Shown here: one piece after another, positions 22,102-31,226 of the stretch
Layout of the letters: the number at the start of each line of letters is the position of its first letter
Numbering within the stretch: position 1 is the stretch's first letter
The notes under the pieces: generated by a model
The model's database searches: none
Seen by the model: the letters and a program-made list of their open reading frames with translations, nothing else
Told to the model about the DNA's origin: nothing
Program-made: the position numbers and the translations under genes
Origin: Candidatus Adlerbacteria bacterium GW2011_GWA1_54_10
Lineage (GTDB): Bacteria; Patescibacteriota; Minisyncoccia; Phycocordibacterales; SBAW01
Direction: 5' to 3'
NCBI GenBank assembly: GCA_001004665.1
Contig: LCRO01000007.1
Coordinates: 1-33,870 of the forward strand
DNA length: 33,870 nucleotides

Positions 22102-24928
22102 AGGGTTCGCTTAATATGTCTATTTTTTGGGCTGACGCGCCCGGATCTTTTGAAACAACGGCGATGGTTTCCTGTATTATCACTGCCGAGGCCACTTCTT
22201 CTCCTAAAATTATGGAGGGCGCGGCAGTCTCATCCGATTTGCTGGTTGCTCCGAATTTAGAGAGATTGACCGTAGACTTCTCTACGCGGCTTGCGCCGAG
22301 CGTGCGCAGGTAGTAAGTAGTCTTGAGGCCAAGGCTCCATGCATACTGGTAAACCTCGGATAGTGCGCGTCCGGAAGTTCCGCTGTAAAAAATATTTAGC
22401 GACTGACTTTGGTCTATCCAGCGCGATCTTGCCGCGGCGGCCTTTATAAGCCATTGAGGCTCTATCTCGAAGGCTTCTTTGTACTTTTCGCGGAGCATGG
22501 GCGGTATCTCCTCAATCTGCTGTATTGAGCCGTCGTGGAATTTTATTTTTTCCAGCATGTCCTTGCCCCATAGACCGAGCTTCTTTAAATCCTCGACAAG
22601 ATACTCGTTGAGGAGCATAAAGTCGCCGGCCATGTTCGATTTAACATACAGATTTTTGTAAATGGGCTCGGTCGTCGGGTAACATCCGACTATGTTGGCA
22701 GTCGAGGCCGTCGGTGCGTTGGCCATCGTGTTGGAATTGCGCATGCCCCACTGCCGTACCGCTTCGCGCACTAGCCTCCAGTCTAGAGTTTCCGCGCGCG
22801 GGAGGTCTATTTTTTGCCCGCGCTCCTGCTCGAGCATAGAAATCGTGTCCTGCGGGAAGATACCGCGGTCCCACTTGGAACCGCCGTAGGTCTCGTAAGT
22901 GCCGCGCTCTTTGGCGAGCAGGGACGAAGAGAGTATCGCGTGATAGGCCATCTGTTCCGCCACGGAGTCGCTGAGACGCACCGCATCCTCGGTATCGAAG
23001 TTGATATCCATTTTGTATAGAGCATCCTGCAAGCCGCGAAGCCCGAGGCCCACCGGCCGGTGGCGCATATTGGAGCGGCGCGTTTCTTCCGTCGGGTAGT
23101 AATTTACGTCCACAACATTGTCGAGCATTCGCATTGCGACGGGCACAATGCGCGCCACGGCCTCGCGGTCGAAGGCGCCGTTTCGCACGAATTGCGCGAG
23201 ATTGAGGCTTCCGAGGTTGCAAACCGCGGTTTCCTGCGCGCTCGAGTTGAGGGTTATTTCCGTGCAGAGGTTGCTGCCGTGCACCACGCCGACATGGTCT
23301 TGCGGCGAGCGGACATTGCAAGGGTCCTTCCATGTTATCCACGGGTGGCCGGTCTCGAAGAGCATTGTCAGATTTTTGCGCCAGAGGTCCTGCGCGCGCA
23401 CCCGCTTGTGATGCAAAATCTCACCCGAGGCCGCCTTTTGCTCGTACGCTATGTATCTCTCCTCGAAGGCCTTGCCGTACAAGTCGTGGAGGTCAGGAAC
23501 ATCGGATGTGGAGAAAAGGGTCCAGTATCCGTCCTCGGCAAGGCGTTTCATGAACAAGTCGGGTATCCACACGGCGGTGCTTAGGTCGTGCGCGCGGCGC
23601 CGCTCGTCGCCCGTGTTCTTGCGGAGTTCCATAAAATCCTCTATATCGAGGTGCCAGTACTCCAGGTACGCCGCCGCGGCGCCGCGTCTGCGGCCTGAGC
23701 GGTTTATCGAGATGGTTACGTCATTGGCTATCTTGAGGAATGGGATCACTCCCTGGCTCTCGACGCCGGTAGTTTTTATGAGCGAGCCGGTTGCGCGTAC
23801 AGGCGTCCAGTCGGTGCCGACGCCTCCGGCATACTTAAGTAGCTGGGCGGAGCTTGCATATTCTTTGAATATTGCATGCAGGTCGTCCGGCACCGTCGAA
23901 AGGAAGCACGAGGAAAGCTGGGGCCGCAGGAGGCCAGCGTGGTATAGCGTGGGCGAGGAGGGAGTGTAATACATCGCCGACATAGCTTCGTAAAATTCTA
24001 TTGCATGGCGCTGGCGCTCCTCCGGAGTCTTTTCGGCAAGAGCGACTCCCATTGCGACGCGCATCCAGAACATTTGCGGGGTTTCAAGCAGTCGGCGGGT
24101 TTTATGCTCGCGCGAAATATAATTCTTCTCCAGCGTCTGCAGTCCCAGGTACTTGAAATCGCGGTCCCTTTCTATCTGCAGAGTCTCGCCGAGGACGGCT
24201 AGGTCATACTCAAGCATTCGCGGGTCGTATTGCCCTATGGAAACTCCTTTCCCCATGGACTCAGCAAACGCGCGCTTGTGCGCCTCCTCCAGATCGGCAT
24301 AATCAACCTTGCCGAGCACGTCGCGGTACATGGATTGCAGAAGGAGCCGCGCGGCAACCAGCGAGTGTGCAGGGTCGCGCTCTATCAAACTGCGCACGAC
24401 CATCACGAGCACGTCGTGGATGTCTTTGGTCTTGATGCTCTCGTACAGCTCGGCGCGCACGCGAGCGATTATTTCGGGCACATCGATATGACGCTCCTGC
24501 CCCAAAGCGGCGCGCAGGAGCGTGCGGGTAAGCTTGCTCTCACTGAAGTTTTCCTTGCGGCCGTCGCGCTTTTCGACAAGGAGGCGGTTTTCCGTTATTT
24601 TTTCGGCAATTTTTGCCTTGTGGTCCTCGCGGACCTTGGCGTGTTCGTAGCGGTAAATAATGTATGACTTCGCGACGTTGAAATAGCCTCGCTCCATGAG
24701 CGCGGTTTCGACCAGGTCCTGTATATTCTCGACCGTCGGGATGAATGCGGTGTTGCCGAATTTAAGGTCTATCGCGTCTACGACCGCCTTTGTAATATCA
24801 ATCGCGTCCTCATCGTGGCTGTCGCCAAGCACCGCCGCAAAGGCCTTTTGTACCGCGACTGTTATCTTTTGCGGATGGAAATCGGCTATTTCGCCGTTCC
24901 GTTTTTTTATTTTTAGCGTCACTGCCAT
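22082..24928 (-). CDS. nrdA: Ribonucleotide reductase class I alpha subunit with two tandem ATP-cone domains
   Basis: KIKKRNGEIADFHPQKI and LLVEKRDGRKENFSESKL (two ATP cones), SSCFLSTVPDD, NLCTEITLNSS, MANAPTASTANIVGCYPTTEP, C-terminal CESC. Overlaps the nrdB start by 20 bp. Confidence 0.96.
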   Translation of the reverse strand: MAVTLKIKKRNGEIADFHPQKITVAVQKAFAAVLGDSHDEDAIDITKAVVDAIDLKFGNTAFIPTVENIQDLVETALMERGYFNVAKSYIIYRYEHAKVREDHKAKIAEKITENRLLVEKRDGRKENFSESKLTRTLLRAALGQERHIDVPEIIARVRAELYESIKTKDIHDVLVMVVRSLIERDPAHSLVAARLLLQSMYRDVLGKVDYADLEEAHKRAFAESMGKGVSIGQYDPRMLEYDLAVLGETLQIERDRDFKYLGLQTLEKNYISREHKTRRLLETPQMFWMRVAMGVALAEKTPEERQRHAIEFYEAMSAMYYTPSSPTLYHAGLLRPQLSSCFLSTVPDDLHAIFKEYASSAQLLKYAGGVGTDWTPVRATGSLIKTTGVESQGVIPFLKIANDVTISINRSGRRRGAAAAYLEYWHLDIEDFMELRKNTGDERRRAHDLSTAVWIPDLFMKRLAEDGYWTLFSTSDVPDLHDLYGKAFEERYIAYEQKAASGEILHHKRVRAQDLWRKNLTMLFETGHPWITWKDPCNVRSPQDHVGVVHGSNLCTEITLNSSAQETAVCNLGSLNLAQFVRNGAFDREAVARIVPVAMRMLDNVVDVNYYPTEETRRSNMRHRPVGLGLRGLQDALYKMDINFDTEDAVRLSDSVAEQMAYHAILSSSLLAKERGTYETYGGSKWDRGIFPQDTISMLEQERGQKIDLPRAETLDWRLVREAVRQWGMRNSNTMANAPTASTANIVGCYPTTEPIYKNLYVKSNMAGDFMLLNEYLVEDLKKLGLWGKDMLEKIKFHDGSIQQIEEIPPMLREKYKEAFEIEPQWLIKAAAARSRWIDQSQSLNIFYSGTSGRALSEVYQYAWSLGLKTTYYLRTLGASRVEKSTVNLSKFGATSKSDETAAPSIILGEEVASAVIIQETIAVVSKDPGASAQKIDILSEPCESCSA

Positions 24929-25012
24929 GTTCGGGAATAGTAATTATAGGCCGCGATGCGCCGAAGTGGCTGTGCATAACGAACGACAAAATTAAATCAC
25001 CTTCAGGGCAAC

Positions 25013-25040
25013 TTGACTCATGAAAACAGTGTGCTACAAT
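25013..25040 (+). promoter_or_regulatory. Promoter upstream of the DUF1360 gene: TTGACT-16-TACAAT
   Basis: TTGACT 25013-25018, TACAAT 25035-25040. Confidence 0.6.
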
Positions 25041-25052
25041 TTCGTTCATTAT

Positions 25053-25499
25053 ATGTACCGGCCCAAAGAAGACCAGATTTTTTGGAATTTCCTGTTTTCC
25101 GCGCTTTTTACGGTCGTGCTTGCCACAGCAATGTGGATTCTTTATCGCGCGCAAGGCGGTTTCCCAAGCTCGGTCCCGGTTTTTGACGCCGTTCTTATGT
25201 CTTTTGCCGCTTTCCGTATCACGCGTCTTATAATTTATGACAAAATAACCCTTTGGTTCCGAAATTTTTTTCCGGAGGGCGGGGGACTGCGCGGTACGAT
25301 ATGCGACCTTCTTGCGTGTCCATGGTGCGTCGGCTTTTGGGGTGCACTCGCGGTGTCGTGGTTTTACTTTATGTTCCCGTGGGCGTGGTACGTTATTCTT
25401 TTTTTGGCGCTCGCCGGCATTGGATCCCTACTGCAAGTAACAGCGAACCTTATCGGGTGGAAGGCCGAGCAGCTTAAGCGCACTACTGAAAGATTATAG
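25053..25499 (+). CDS. DUF1360-like membrane protein (ORF track start 25020; the promoter position favours ATG 25053)
   Basis: DAVLMSFAAFRITRLIIYDKIT...LRGTICDLLACPWCVGFWGAL plus several hydrophobic segments. Confidence 0.72.
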   Translation: MYRPKEDQIFWNFLFSALFTVVLATAMWILYRAQGGFPSSVPVFDAVLMSFAAFRITRLIIYDKITLWFRNFFPEGGGLRGTICDLLACPWCVGFWGALAVSWFYFMFPWAWYVILFLALAGIGSLLQVTANLIGWKAEQLKRTTERL

Positions 25500-25923
25500 G
25501 TATGACAAGCTCCTCATCGTATTCCGGCAACCCGGAAGGGTTGTCTCTCTTCAGCACCACGTTTCCTTTGGAGCCTTCTGGCTGTGGAGGAAAGGATATT
25601 TGGAGATAAAATGGCACGAATTCCGCAGTCATCCATTCCCCCTGCGCTTGCGCCGGAGCCTGCGCTATAACCTCGCCTGCGACGTTGCGTATCTCGATGG
25701 GGAAACTTGCCTCGAAGTACCAGTTGCCGCGTGCCTTTCCGGATATGATGAGCGGCGGAAAAACGGCGTCTCCGATGCGCGGCGTATCAACCTCTATGCG
25801 GTCCGGTTTTTGAGCCCTTTCGTCCACCGTTGGCGCTTTTACCGGGTCGGGCAGGATAATAAGCGCCGCCGCTCCCGCGGCTATCACCACGAAAAGCGCG
25901 ATTATAATTCCCCAACGGTTCAT
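25483..25923 (-). CDS. Gmad2-like Ig-fold secreted/anchored protein
   Basis: N-terminal TM; IEVDTPRIGDAVFPPLIISGKARGNWYFEASFPIEIRN...QAQGEWMTAEFVPF resembles the Gmad2 family. Convergent 17-bp overlap with the DUF1360 gene. Confidence 0.75.
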   Translation of the reverse strand: MNRWGIIIALFVVIAAGAAALIILPDPVKAPTVDERAQKPDRIEVDTPRIGDAVFPPLIISGKARGNWYFEASFPIEIRNVAGEVIAQAPAQAQGEWMTAEFVPFYLQISFPPQPEGSKGNVVLKRDNPSGLPEYDEELVIPIIFQ

Positions 25924-25956
25924 ACGGATAGTAATCTCGATGATACCACATGAAAG

Positions 25957-26715
25957 CTATGGTCGTGAGGAGGCGCGGAGAATATCTTTTATGAGAGCTT
26001 CACTCTCTCTCGGACCGAAAACCGCATGCGTTTTGACGCCGCTCTCGAGGACTACTGCATCGTTGCCGCCTTCCTCGAGTGCGTCTCCGACATAAAGCAT
26101 GTCGGTGACCTCAATGCCCGTAAGTTCCGCGAGCCGCTTTATACCATAAGCCTTGGTAAGACCCTTGCGAGTAATGTCTATTGAAGTCAGCCCGCCGATG
26201 CCGACGGAAAAGTCCGGAAGTTTCTTGACTAGCGAGTTGCGAATACGGACCCTCGTTTGTTTTTTTGGATCCCACTTTTGCTTTTCGTCTATTGGGGCTC
26301 CCTGTCCGAGGCCGGAGAAAGTTATTTGCGCGCCGCGGTCTTCTATCCGCTCTCCCCATAGACCGCCTCGGAGCTCCATGCCGTTTTCTTCAAGAGCCTC
26401 TTTTAGCACCGCGAAAATTTTCTGTTTTTCCTGTTCCGAAAAGCAGTGATCGTACTGCGGCTTCCACCCTTCTCGGTACACATAGCATTGCGCCGCGTTG
26501 GTGGGAAATATGTACAGCCGCTCGAGTGGCGCGTCCTCGGGGAGTGCGGGCAAAAACTGCTTTTCGAACTGCTGGAATCCGGCTCCGGACATTACTGCGA
26601 CCGGCATTTTTTTTAGCAAGTCGGCTATGAGCAGGCCCATTTCGGCGCTCATACGCCATTTGCTCTCCGCAAGCGTACCGTCGAGGTCGAAGGCGATTAG
26701 TTTTGGCTTAACCAT
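25957..26715 (-). CDS. HAD-IIB hydrolase, eukaryotic-type phosphomannomutase-like
   Basis: LIAFDLDGTLAESKW, AVMSGAGFQQF, GERIEDRGAQITFSGLGQ, KGLTKAYGIKRLAEL, DMLYVGDALEEGGNDAVV. Confidence 0.72.
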   Translation of the reverse strand: MVKPKLIAFDLDGTLAESKWRMSAEMGLLIADLLKKMPVAVMSGAGFQQFEKQFLPALPEDAPLERLYIFPTNAAQCYVYREGWKPQYDHCFSEQEKQKIFAVLKEALEENGMELRGGLWGERIEDRGAQITFSGLGQGAPIDEKQKWDPKKQTRVRIRNSLVKKLPDFSVGIGGLTSIDITRKGLTKAYGIKRLAELTGIEVTDMLYVGDALEEGGNDAVVLESGVKTHAVFGPRESEALIKDILRASSRP

Positions 26716-26739
26716 GGAGGACGGTCCTTGATAAAGTAA

Positions 26740-28662
26740 TTATTGCAAATTCTCCGGCAGGAGGATATCCATCAATTTTTTCAGAGAAACTGCGGCGACT
26801 GCGACCACAGTATCCGCCGCGCCATAGTAAATTAAAAGTTTGTCTCCGCGCAACACTGCTCCGCAGGAGAAGACGGCGTTGCGCACCTGTCCCACGCGCT
26901 CATACTCCTCTGTAGGCTCCAAAATGGTGTCCACGCTGCGCGAAACGATTAGTGAAGGATTCTTCAGGTCGAGCAAGGCGGCACCAAGCCGGTAAGTGCC
27001 CGTTTTCGAAACTCCGTGATATATCATAAGCCAGCCTTTTTTTGTCTTGATAGGCGGACCGGCTATTCCTATCTTGCGGCTATCCCACATCGCCGGCCTC
27101 GGTCCCATTATCTCGATGCATCTCGATACTCGCGATTTTTTGAAATCGAGCACATCAAGATAGTCCGCGCATAACTGCGGGTCTATGCGGTGCAGAAGCA
27201 TGTATTGGCCGGATATTTTTTCGGGAAAGAGGCACGCATCCTTGTCCTGCACGAGGTCGGGCGTTATCAAAACCGGCCGTTCCCATTTGTCGAAACGTCT
27301 CGCGACGAAGTCCTTGATGGAAATTGAGGTTAGCGCCGCGCGCCACGGATTTTTTCCGTCAAAAGCCGTGTAGCAAAGATAAAGAGTGTTGCCTATGCGC
27401 GTAAGGCGCGGGTCTTCGCAGCCGGAGCTCGCGCCGGGGACTTTTTGGAGCTCGAATTCCTCGCGGGGAATATAGGCCGGCTCATTATGGCGGTAATTTA
27501 TTTTTATACCGTTCCTGCTTGAGGCGTAGCCAAGCACCGAAGTGTTGTCCTCGCCTTGCGCGCGGTAAAGGAGATGAATTTCGCCATCGATATCCACCGC
27601 CGCCGCGTTAAAAACAGCCTTGCTTTCCCATTTGTGCCCGCCTATCGGCCCCAGTATCGGATTTTCCTTTGCGCGGCATGCCAGATCCACGCGCCGCTCC
27701 GGTATCATTGCAGAGAGCAGGTCGCGCAAATTTAGCGATGCTTTTGCACAAACTGTGTCCGCCGCGCCGTAATAAAGGTCTATCCTGCCATTTTTGTCCA
27801 AAGTTGCGCCGGAAGGGAAGACGATATTCGGCACCGCGCCGTAGCGCTCGTAAATTTCCTGAGGGACTATGATAGGGCCCTTTGTCCTGCCGACTATCTG
27901 ACGCGGTTCTTTAAGATCGAGCAAAAGTGCCTCGATACCGAAGACACGCTCGCCGCCGCCGAAGTAGTTGTGTATATAGGAATAGAAAAGGAGCCACCCT
28001 TCCGGAGTCTTGAGCGGCACCGAGCCGACCTCGACATGGTCGTGCTCAAAGCGCAGGGGATTAATGGAGTGTTCCGATATTTCTGAGTGCCATTTTTCCC
28101 AAAACGAAAGATCCCAGAGCTCTTCTATCCTGTCGCACTGCGCGATTGCTATGCGCGCGGGTGGCTCATCGGTGTGTGCGGTTAAAATAAACGTGATCTT
28201 TCCGTTTACACGCTCGGGGAATAGCGCTGCCGCCTTGGCGTTGAAAGAGGTTATCAAGTGCTTGCTCTCTATCGTCTCCAGATCTTTCGATACCGCGCAG
28301 GCGACTTTTATGTTCTGTGGGCCGAATGGCATACCGCCGAGCGCGGTGTAGAAAATATAGTACTTGCCCTCGAAAAATGTCACGCGCGGATCCTCGCAGC
28401 CGTACTTGTCCCACGGCTCTGTCGGCACGATGAACTGCCGCCGGCTCTGGAAGTGCTCGCCGTCGAGCGAGAGCGCCTTGCCTATGGTCGAGATGCCCGC
28501 CGGCGTCATAAGCGCGTCAGGCCGGCCCTGTGCGCGATAGAGCAGGTGAGTTATGGTGCCTTTTTTGATTGGCGATGGGTTGAAGGTCCCGCGCGCCTCC
28601 CAGTGCCGCTCGTCCGCGGGCGCTATCAGAGGATTATGTTCGCTCCTGCGTACAACGTACAT
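26740..28662 (-). CDS. Tandem two-domain GH130-family protein (mannoside phosphorylase-like); ORF track start 29043, likely start ATG 28662
   Basis: Two repeats of the five-bladed GH130 pattern: GCEDPRVTFFEGKYYIFYTA / GCEDPRLTRIGNTLYLCYTAF and DLYYGAADTVCAKA / LIYYGAADTVVAVA. Confidence 0.85.
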   Translation of the reverse strand: MYVVRRSEHNPLIAPADERHWEARGTFNPSPIKKGTITHLLYRAQGRPDALMTPAGISTIGKALSLDGEHFQSRRQFIVPTEPWDKYGCEDPRVTFFEGKYYIFYTALGGMPFGPQNIKVACAVSKDLETIESKHLITSFNAKAAALFPERVNGKITFILTAHTDEPPARIAIAQCDRIEELWDLSFWEKWHSEISEHSINPLRFEHDHVEVGSVPLKTPEGWLLFYSYIHNYFGGGERVFGIEALLLDLKEPRQIVGRTKGPIIVPQEIYERYGAVPNIVFPSGATLDKNGRIDLYYGAADTVCAKASLNLRDLLSAMIPERRVDLACRAKENPILGPIGGHKWESKAVFNAAAVDIDGEIHLLYRAQGEDNTSVLGYASSRNGIKINYRHNEPAYIPREEFELQKVPGASSGCEDPRLTRIGNTLYLCYTAFDGKNPWRAALTSISIKDFVARRFDKWERPVLITPDLVQDKDACLFPEKISGQYMLLHRIDPQLCADYLDVLDFKKSRVSRCIEIMGPRPAMWDSRKIGIAGPPIKTKKGWLMIYHGVSKTGTYRLGAALLDLKNPSLIVSRSVDTILEPTEEYERVGQVRNAVFSCGAVLRGDKLLIYYGAADTVVAVAAVSLKKLMDILLPENLQ

Positions 28663-28664
28663 AG

Positions 28665-29732
28665 TTATAGTGTAACCGGTTCCAAAACGGCGTGTTCGTG
28701 AGATTGAAGTTTGAGGAGGAACTCGCGCAAGGAGACTCTCGCGGCGGCGACATGCTTGTAGGCGTACACGACGCCCGGCTTCCAGTCGTTCTCGTACCAC
28801 TCTTCGGGCTCCAATACCGGATAATTTGAGCGATAAAGAACTTTTGTCGGATCGCCGAGATCGAGCAACATCGCGCCGACCTTGTATCCGGGACCGCCCG
28901 CAGGGTTCATCCCGTGATAAAAAAGTAGCCACCCTGCGGGGGTTTTTACGGGCGGCGCGCCCGCGCCGCGCACAAAGGCGTCCCATTGCCCGCTCCGGCC
29001 GCCGCGGTTGTTGTTGCTTTTTATCGGCCACTCCCGCAGGCACTCCAAGTCCTCTATATAATCGATCATTATACTCGGAGTCAGCGCGTGCAGTATGGCG
29101 AATTTGCCGTTTATTTTTTCGGGGAAGAGGACCCAGTTCTTATGCATTTCATTCTTGGGCGAGAGCGGCAGGGGCGGAGGCCAGTCCCATACGCGCGCGT
29201 TAATCGCTCCTAGCGGGAGTGAGGTCAGTGCGAGCCGGAGTGACTGCCAGCTCTCGAACATCCCGAAAGAAAGATATGCGCGGCCCTCCTCTTCTATTTT
29301 GACCGCGCGCGGGTCCTCGAAGCCGCCCCATCCGCCGCCCGAGGCGTAAACATCCGGACTGTACGCACGCGGTCCATGGCGGCGCCTCGCGGCCGACTCA
29401 AGCAGGATCTCCGACGGATCGAGCGCGAGAGTACGCCCTCCAAAATTTATCCCATCGCCGCTTGTCGCATGCCCTATGCGCGAGATGCCATCGCGCCCGA
29501 GCGCGCGATAAAAAAGGTGCACGCGCTCATCGTGCACAATCGCCGCTGGATTGAATACCGCCTCGCTCTCCCACCAATTTTGCGGGTTAGGGGAGAGAAT
29601 GGGATTGCCGCGGTGCCGCGCAAGCGCAAGGGGTCGGTGCCTAAGGGAAAGCCAGTAAAAAAACAGGGAGAGTGCGGCAAGCAGAAGTCCCGCCAGTGCA
29701 AAAAAAAGGACTGGCAAGTCAGGCGCGCCCAT
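28665..29732 (-). CDS. GH130-family protein with N-terminal transmembrane anchor
   Basis: VLFFALAGLLLAALSLFFYWL TM; GFEDPRAVKIEEEGRAYLSF, LFPEKINGKFAILHALTPS, TPAGWLLFYHGMN. Confidence 0.8.
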   Translation of the reverse strand: MGAPDLPVLFFALAGLLLAALSLFFYWLSLRHRPLALARHRGNPILSPNPQNWWESEAVFNPAAIVHDERVHLFYRALGRDGISRIGHATSGDGINFGGRTLALDPSEILLESAARRRHGPRAYSPDVYASGGGWGGFEDPRAVKIEEEGRAYLSFGMFESWQSLRLALTSLPLGAINARVWDWPPPLPLSPKNEMHKNWVLFPEKINGKFAILHALTPSIMIDYIEDLECLREWPIKSNNNRGGRSGQWDAFVRGAGAPPVKTPAGWLLFYHGMNPAGGPGYKVGAMLLDLGDPTKVLYRSNYPVLEPEEWYENDWKPGVVYAYKHVAAARVSLREFLLKLQSHEHAVLEPVTL

Positions 29733-30090
29733 AGCGGTCCTCTAGGCGGGTGATATCAGCCTCGTCAAAATTGCCAAACGCTATCTCCAGTATGCGCAAC
29801 CCCTCGGGGCTGGCCGCGACGCGGTGCCGCGCGCCGCGTTTGCTAAAAAAGTTTTCTCCCGCATGCGCATCATGCTCCGCGCCCTCTATGGTAATAACGC
29901 CGGAGCCGCCGAGAACGCGCCAAAACTCGTCGCGGACCTCGTGAGTCTGGAGAGAAATAGCCTCGTCTGGATTTACCGTAACCAATTTGACCGTTGTCTG
30001 CTCATTGAGGGTGAAGCGCTCAAAATTTCCCCACGGTCTAACTTCCTTCTCATAATTAGAGAGACCCTCCATGACTTTATTGTAGTGCAT
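29719..30090 (-). CDS. Cupin-domain phosphomannose isomerase type II-like protein
   Basis: EVRPWGNFERF...VTVNPDEAISLQTHEVRDEFWRVLGGSGVITI...RHRVAASPEGLRILEIAFGNFDEADITRLEDRYGRA. Confidence 0.85.
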   Translation of the reverse strand: MHYNKVMEGLSNYEKEVRPWGNFERFTLNEQTTVKLVTVNPDEAISLQTHEVRDEFWRVLGGSGVITIEGAEHDAHAGENFFSKRGARHRVAASPEGLRILEIAFGNFDEADITRLEDRYGRA

Positions 30091-30096
30091 AAAATG

Positions 30097-30104
30097 TTTA
30101 TACT
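30097..30104. promoter_or_regulatory. Interlocking divergent -10 boxes for the cupin operon (-) and nucleotidyltransferase pseudogene (+)
   Basis: TATAAA on - (30102-30097), 6 nt before cupin ATG; TATACT on + (30099-30104), 6 nt before GTG 30111. Confidence 0.5.
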
Positions 30105-30110
30105 GGCACT

Positions 30111-30470
30111 GTGTCCACAGGCAAAAAAGTTATCGCGGTGTCGGGAGGTTTTGACCCGTTACATATGGGTCACATACGGTTCTTTGAGGGGCCAATATAC
30201 TCTATGACGAGCTTATGGTGATACTCAACAACGACAAATGGCTCCGCGAGAAGAAGAATTCATCTTTATGCCGCAAGCAGAGCGCGCCGAAATCATCGCG
30301 GCGCTTCGCGCCGTAGATCGAATGATACTAACCGACCACGCCGAGGACGATGAGGATAGGAAAGCATATGCCGAATGTTGCAGGAGGTCCGGCCGCATAT
30401 CTTTGCCAACGGCGGGACCGTCCGCGGCAATATCTCCGAGCATGCGCTTTGTCGCCGATAACTTAAAATA
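30111..30470 (+). pseudogene. Decayed cytidylyltransferase-like nucleotidyltransferase
   Basis: VSTGKKVIAVSGGFDPLHMGHIRFFEG in frame 1, then LYDELMVILNNDKWLREKK in a second frame, FMPQAERAEIIAALRAVDRMILTDHAEDDED in a third, MLQEVRPHIFANGG in another. At least three frame changes. Confidence 0.8.
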
Positions 30471-30490
30471 ATCGCGAGTATCTAGAGGTT

Positions 30491-30513
30491 GTCTAGAGGT
30501 GACACCTCTAGAC
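30491..30513. repeat. RAYT-flanking palindrome, left copy
   Basis: GTCTAGAGGTG-A-CACCTCTAGAC, 11-bp perfect arms. Partial copy TCTAGAGGTT at 30481-30490. Confidence 0.95.
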
Positions 30514-31185
30514 AAGCGTTGGGGTGCGCGTACGGTAGAATTCCTGAGCATTACAAAGCATTTCAGTAAAATCGGGATTTGGATAAAATTCTCGCAACAT
30601 ATTACCGGTTATCGCACCCTCCGGCCGATTTTGGCCAAAAAAATCAATAAGGCTGGAATATTGATATTGAAACAATTTATTTTCAATTTTTTTTAATTCG
30701 CCGCTTCCGGTTTTCCATTGAGGTTCGAAAAGCTCTATCGGATTAAACAGCACATATGGCACGACTTGCTTGAAGTAAATATTGTCGGAAATATGCTTTG
30801 AGCGAAAAGGCTTTACAAACAAATTACCCACCCTTGCCCTTTTTACATTGAAGTACATCGTATAACCAGTGCTGAGCTTACGCATGAATTTTGTTATTCC
30901 TCCTTCTGTCAAGGCTTTTAAAATCAAATGAAAATGAGATGGCATCAGGCAGTAGGCTCCTATTGCAACAATAAGCTCTTTTCTGGGTAAGGATAATATT
31001 TCTTCGTGAGTTATGTCGCGATCAAAAGAACTGCGCTCGACAGGGGCAACATTATTGGCCAGATAAAGCATCTGTGTAAAACGCAAATAATCACTTGTTG
31101 TCTCAAAGACTTTTCTTTTTTCGACTCCGCGGCTATAGCAATGGAACCATTCATTAGGAGCAAGGGGAATACGCCGGTAGGTCAC
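30508..31185 (-). CDS. REP-associated tyrosine transposase (RAYT; Y1_Tnp / IS200-like HUH family)
   Basis: NEWFHCYSRGVEKRKVF, AYCLMPSHFHLILKA (HUH), FMRKLSTGYTMYFNVKRARVGNLFVKPFRSKHI, VVPYVLFNPIE. Stop codon lies inside the left palindrome. Confidence 0.9.
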   Translation of the reverse strand: MTYRRIPLAPNEWFHCYSRGVEKRKVFETTSDYLRFTQMLYLANNVAPVERSSFDRDITHEEILSLPRKELIVAIGAYCLMPSHFHLILKALTEGGITKFMRKLSTGYTMYFNVKRARVGNLFVKPFRSKHISDNIYFKQVVPYVLFNPIELFEPQWKTGSGELKKIENKLFQYQYSSLIDFFGQNRPEGAITGNMLREFYPNPDFTEMLCNAQEFYRTRTPTLV

Positions 31186-31201
31186 AAGGTAAGTATACCC
31201 T

Positions 31202-31224
31202 GTCTAGAGGTGACACCTCTAGGT
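31202..31224. repeat. RAYT-flanking palindrome, right copy
   Basis: GTCTAGAGGTGACACCTCTAGGT; perfect core CTAGAGGTG-A-CACCTCTAG at 31204-31222. Confidence 0.93.
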
Positions 31225-31226
31225 GC

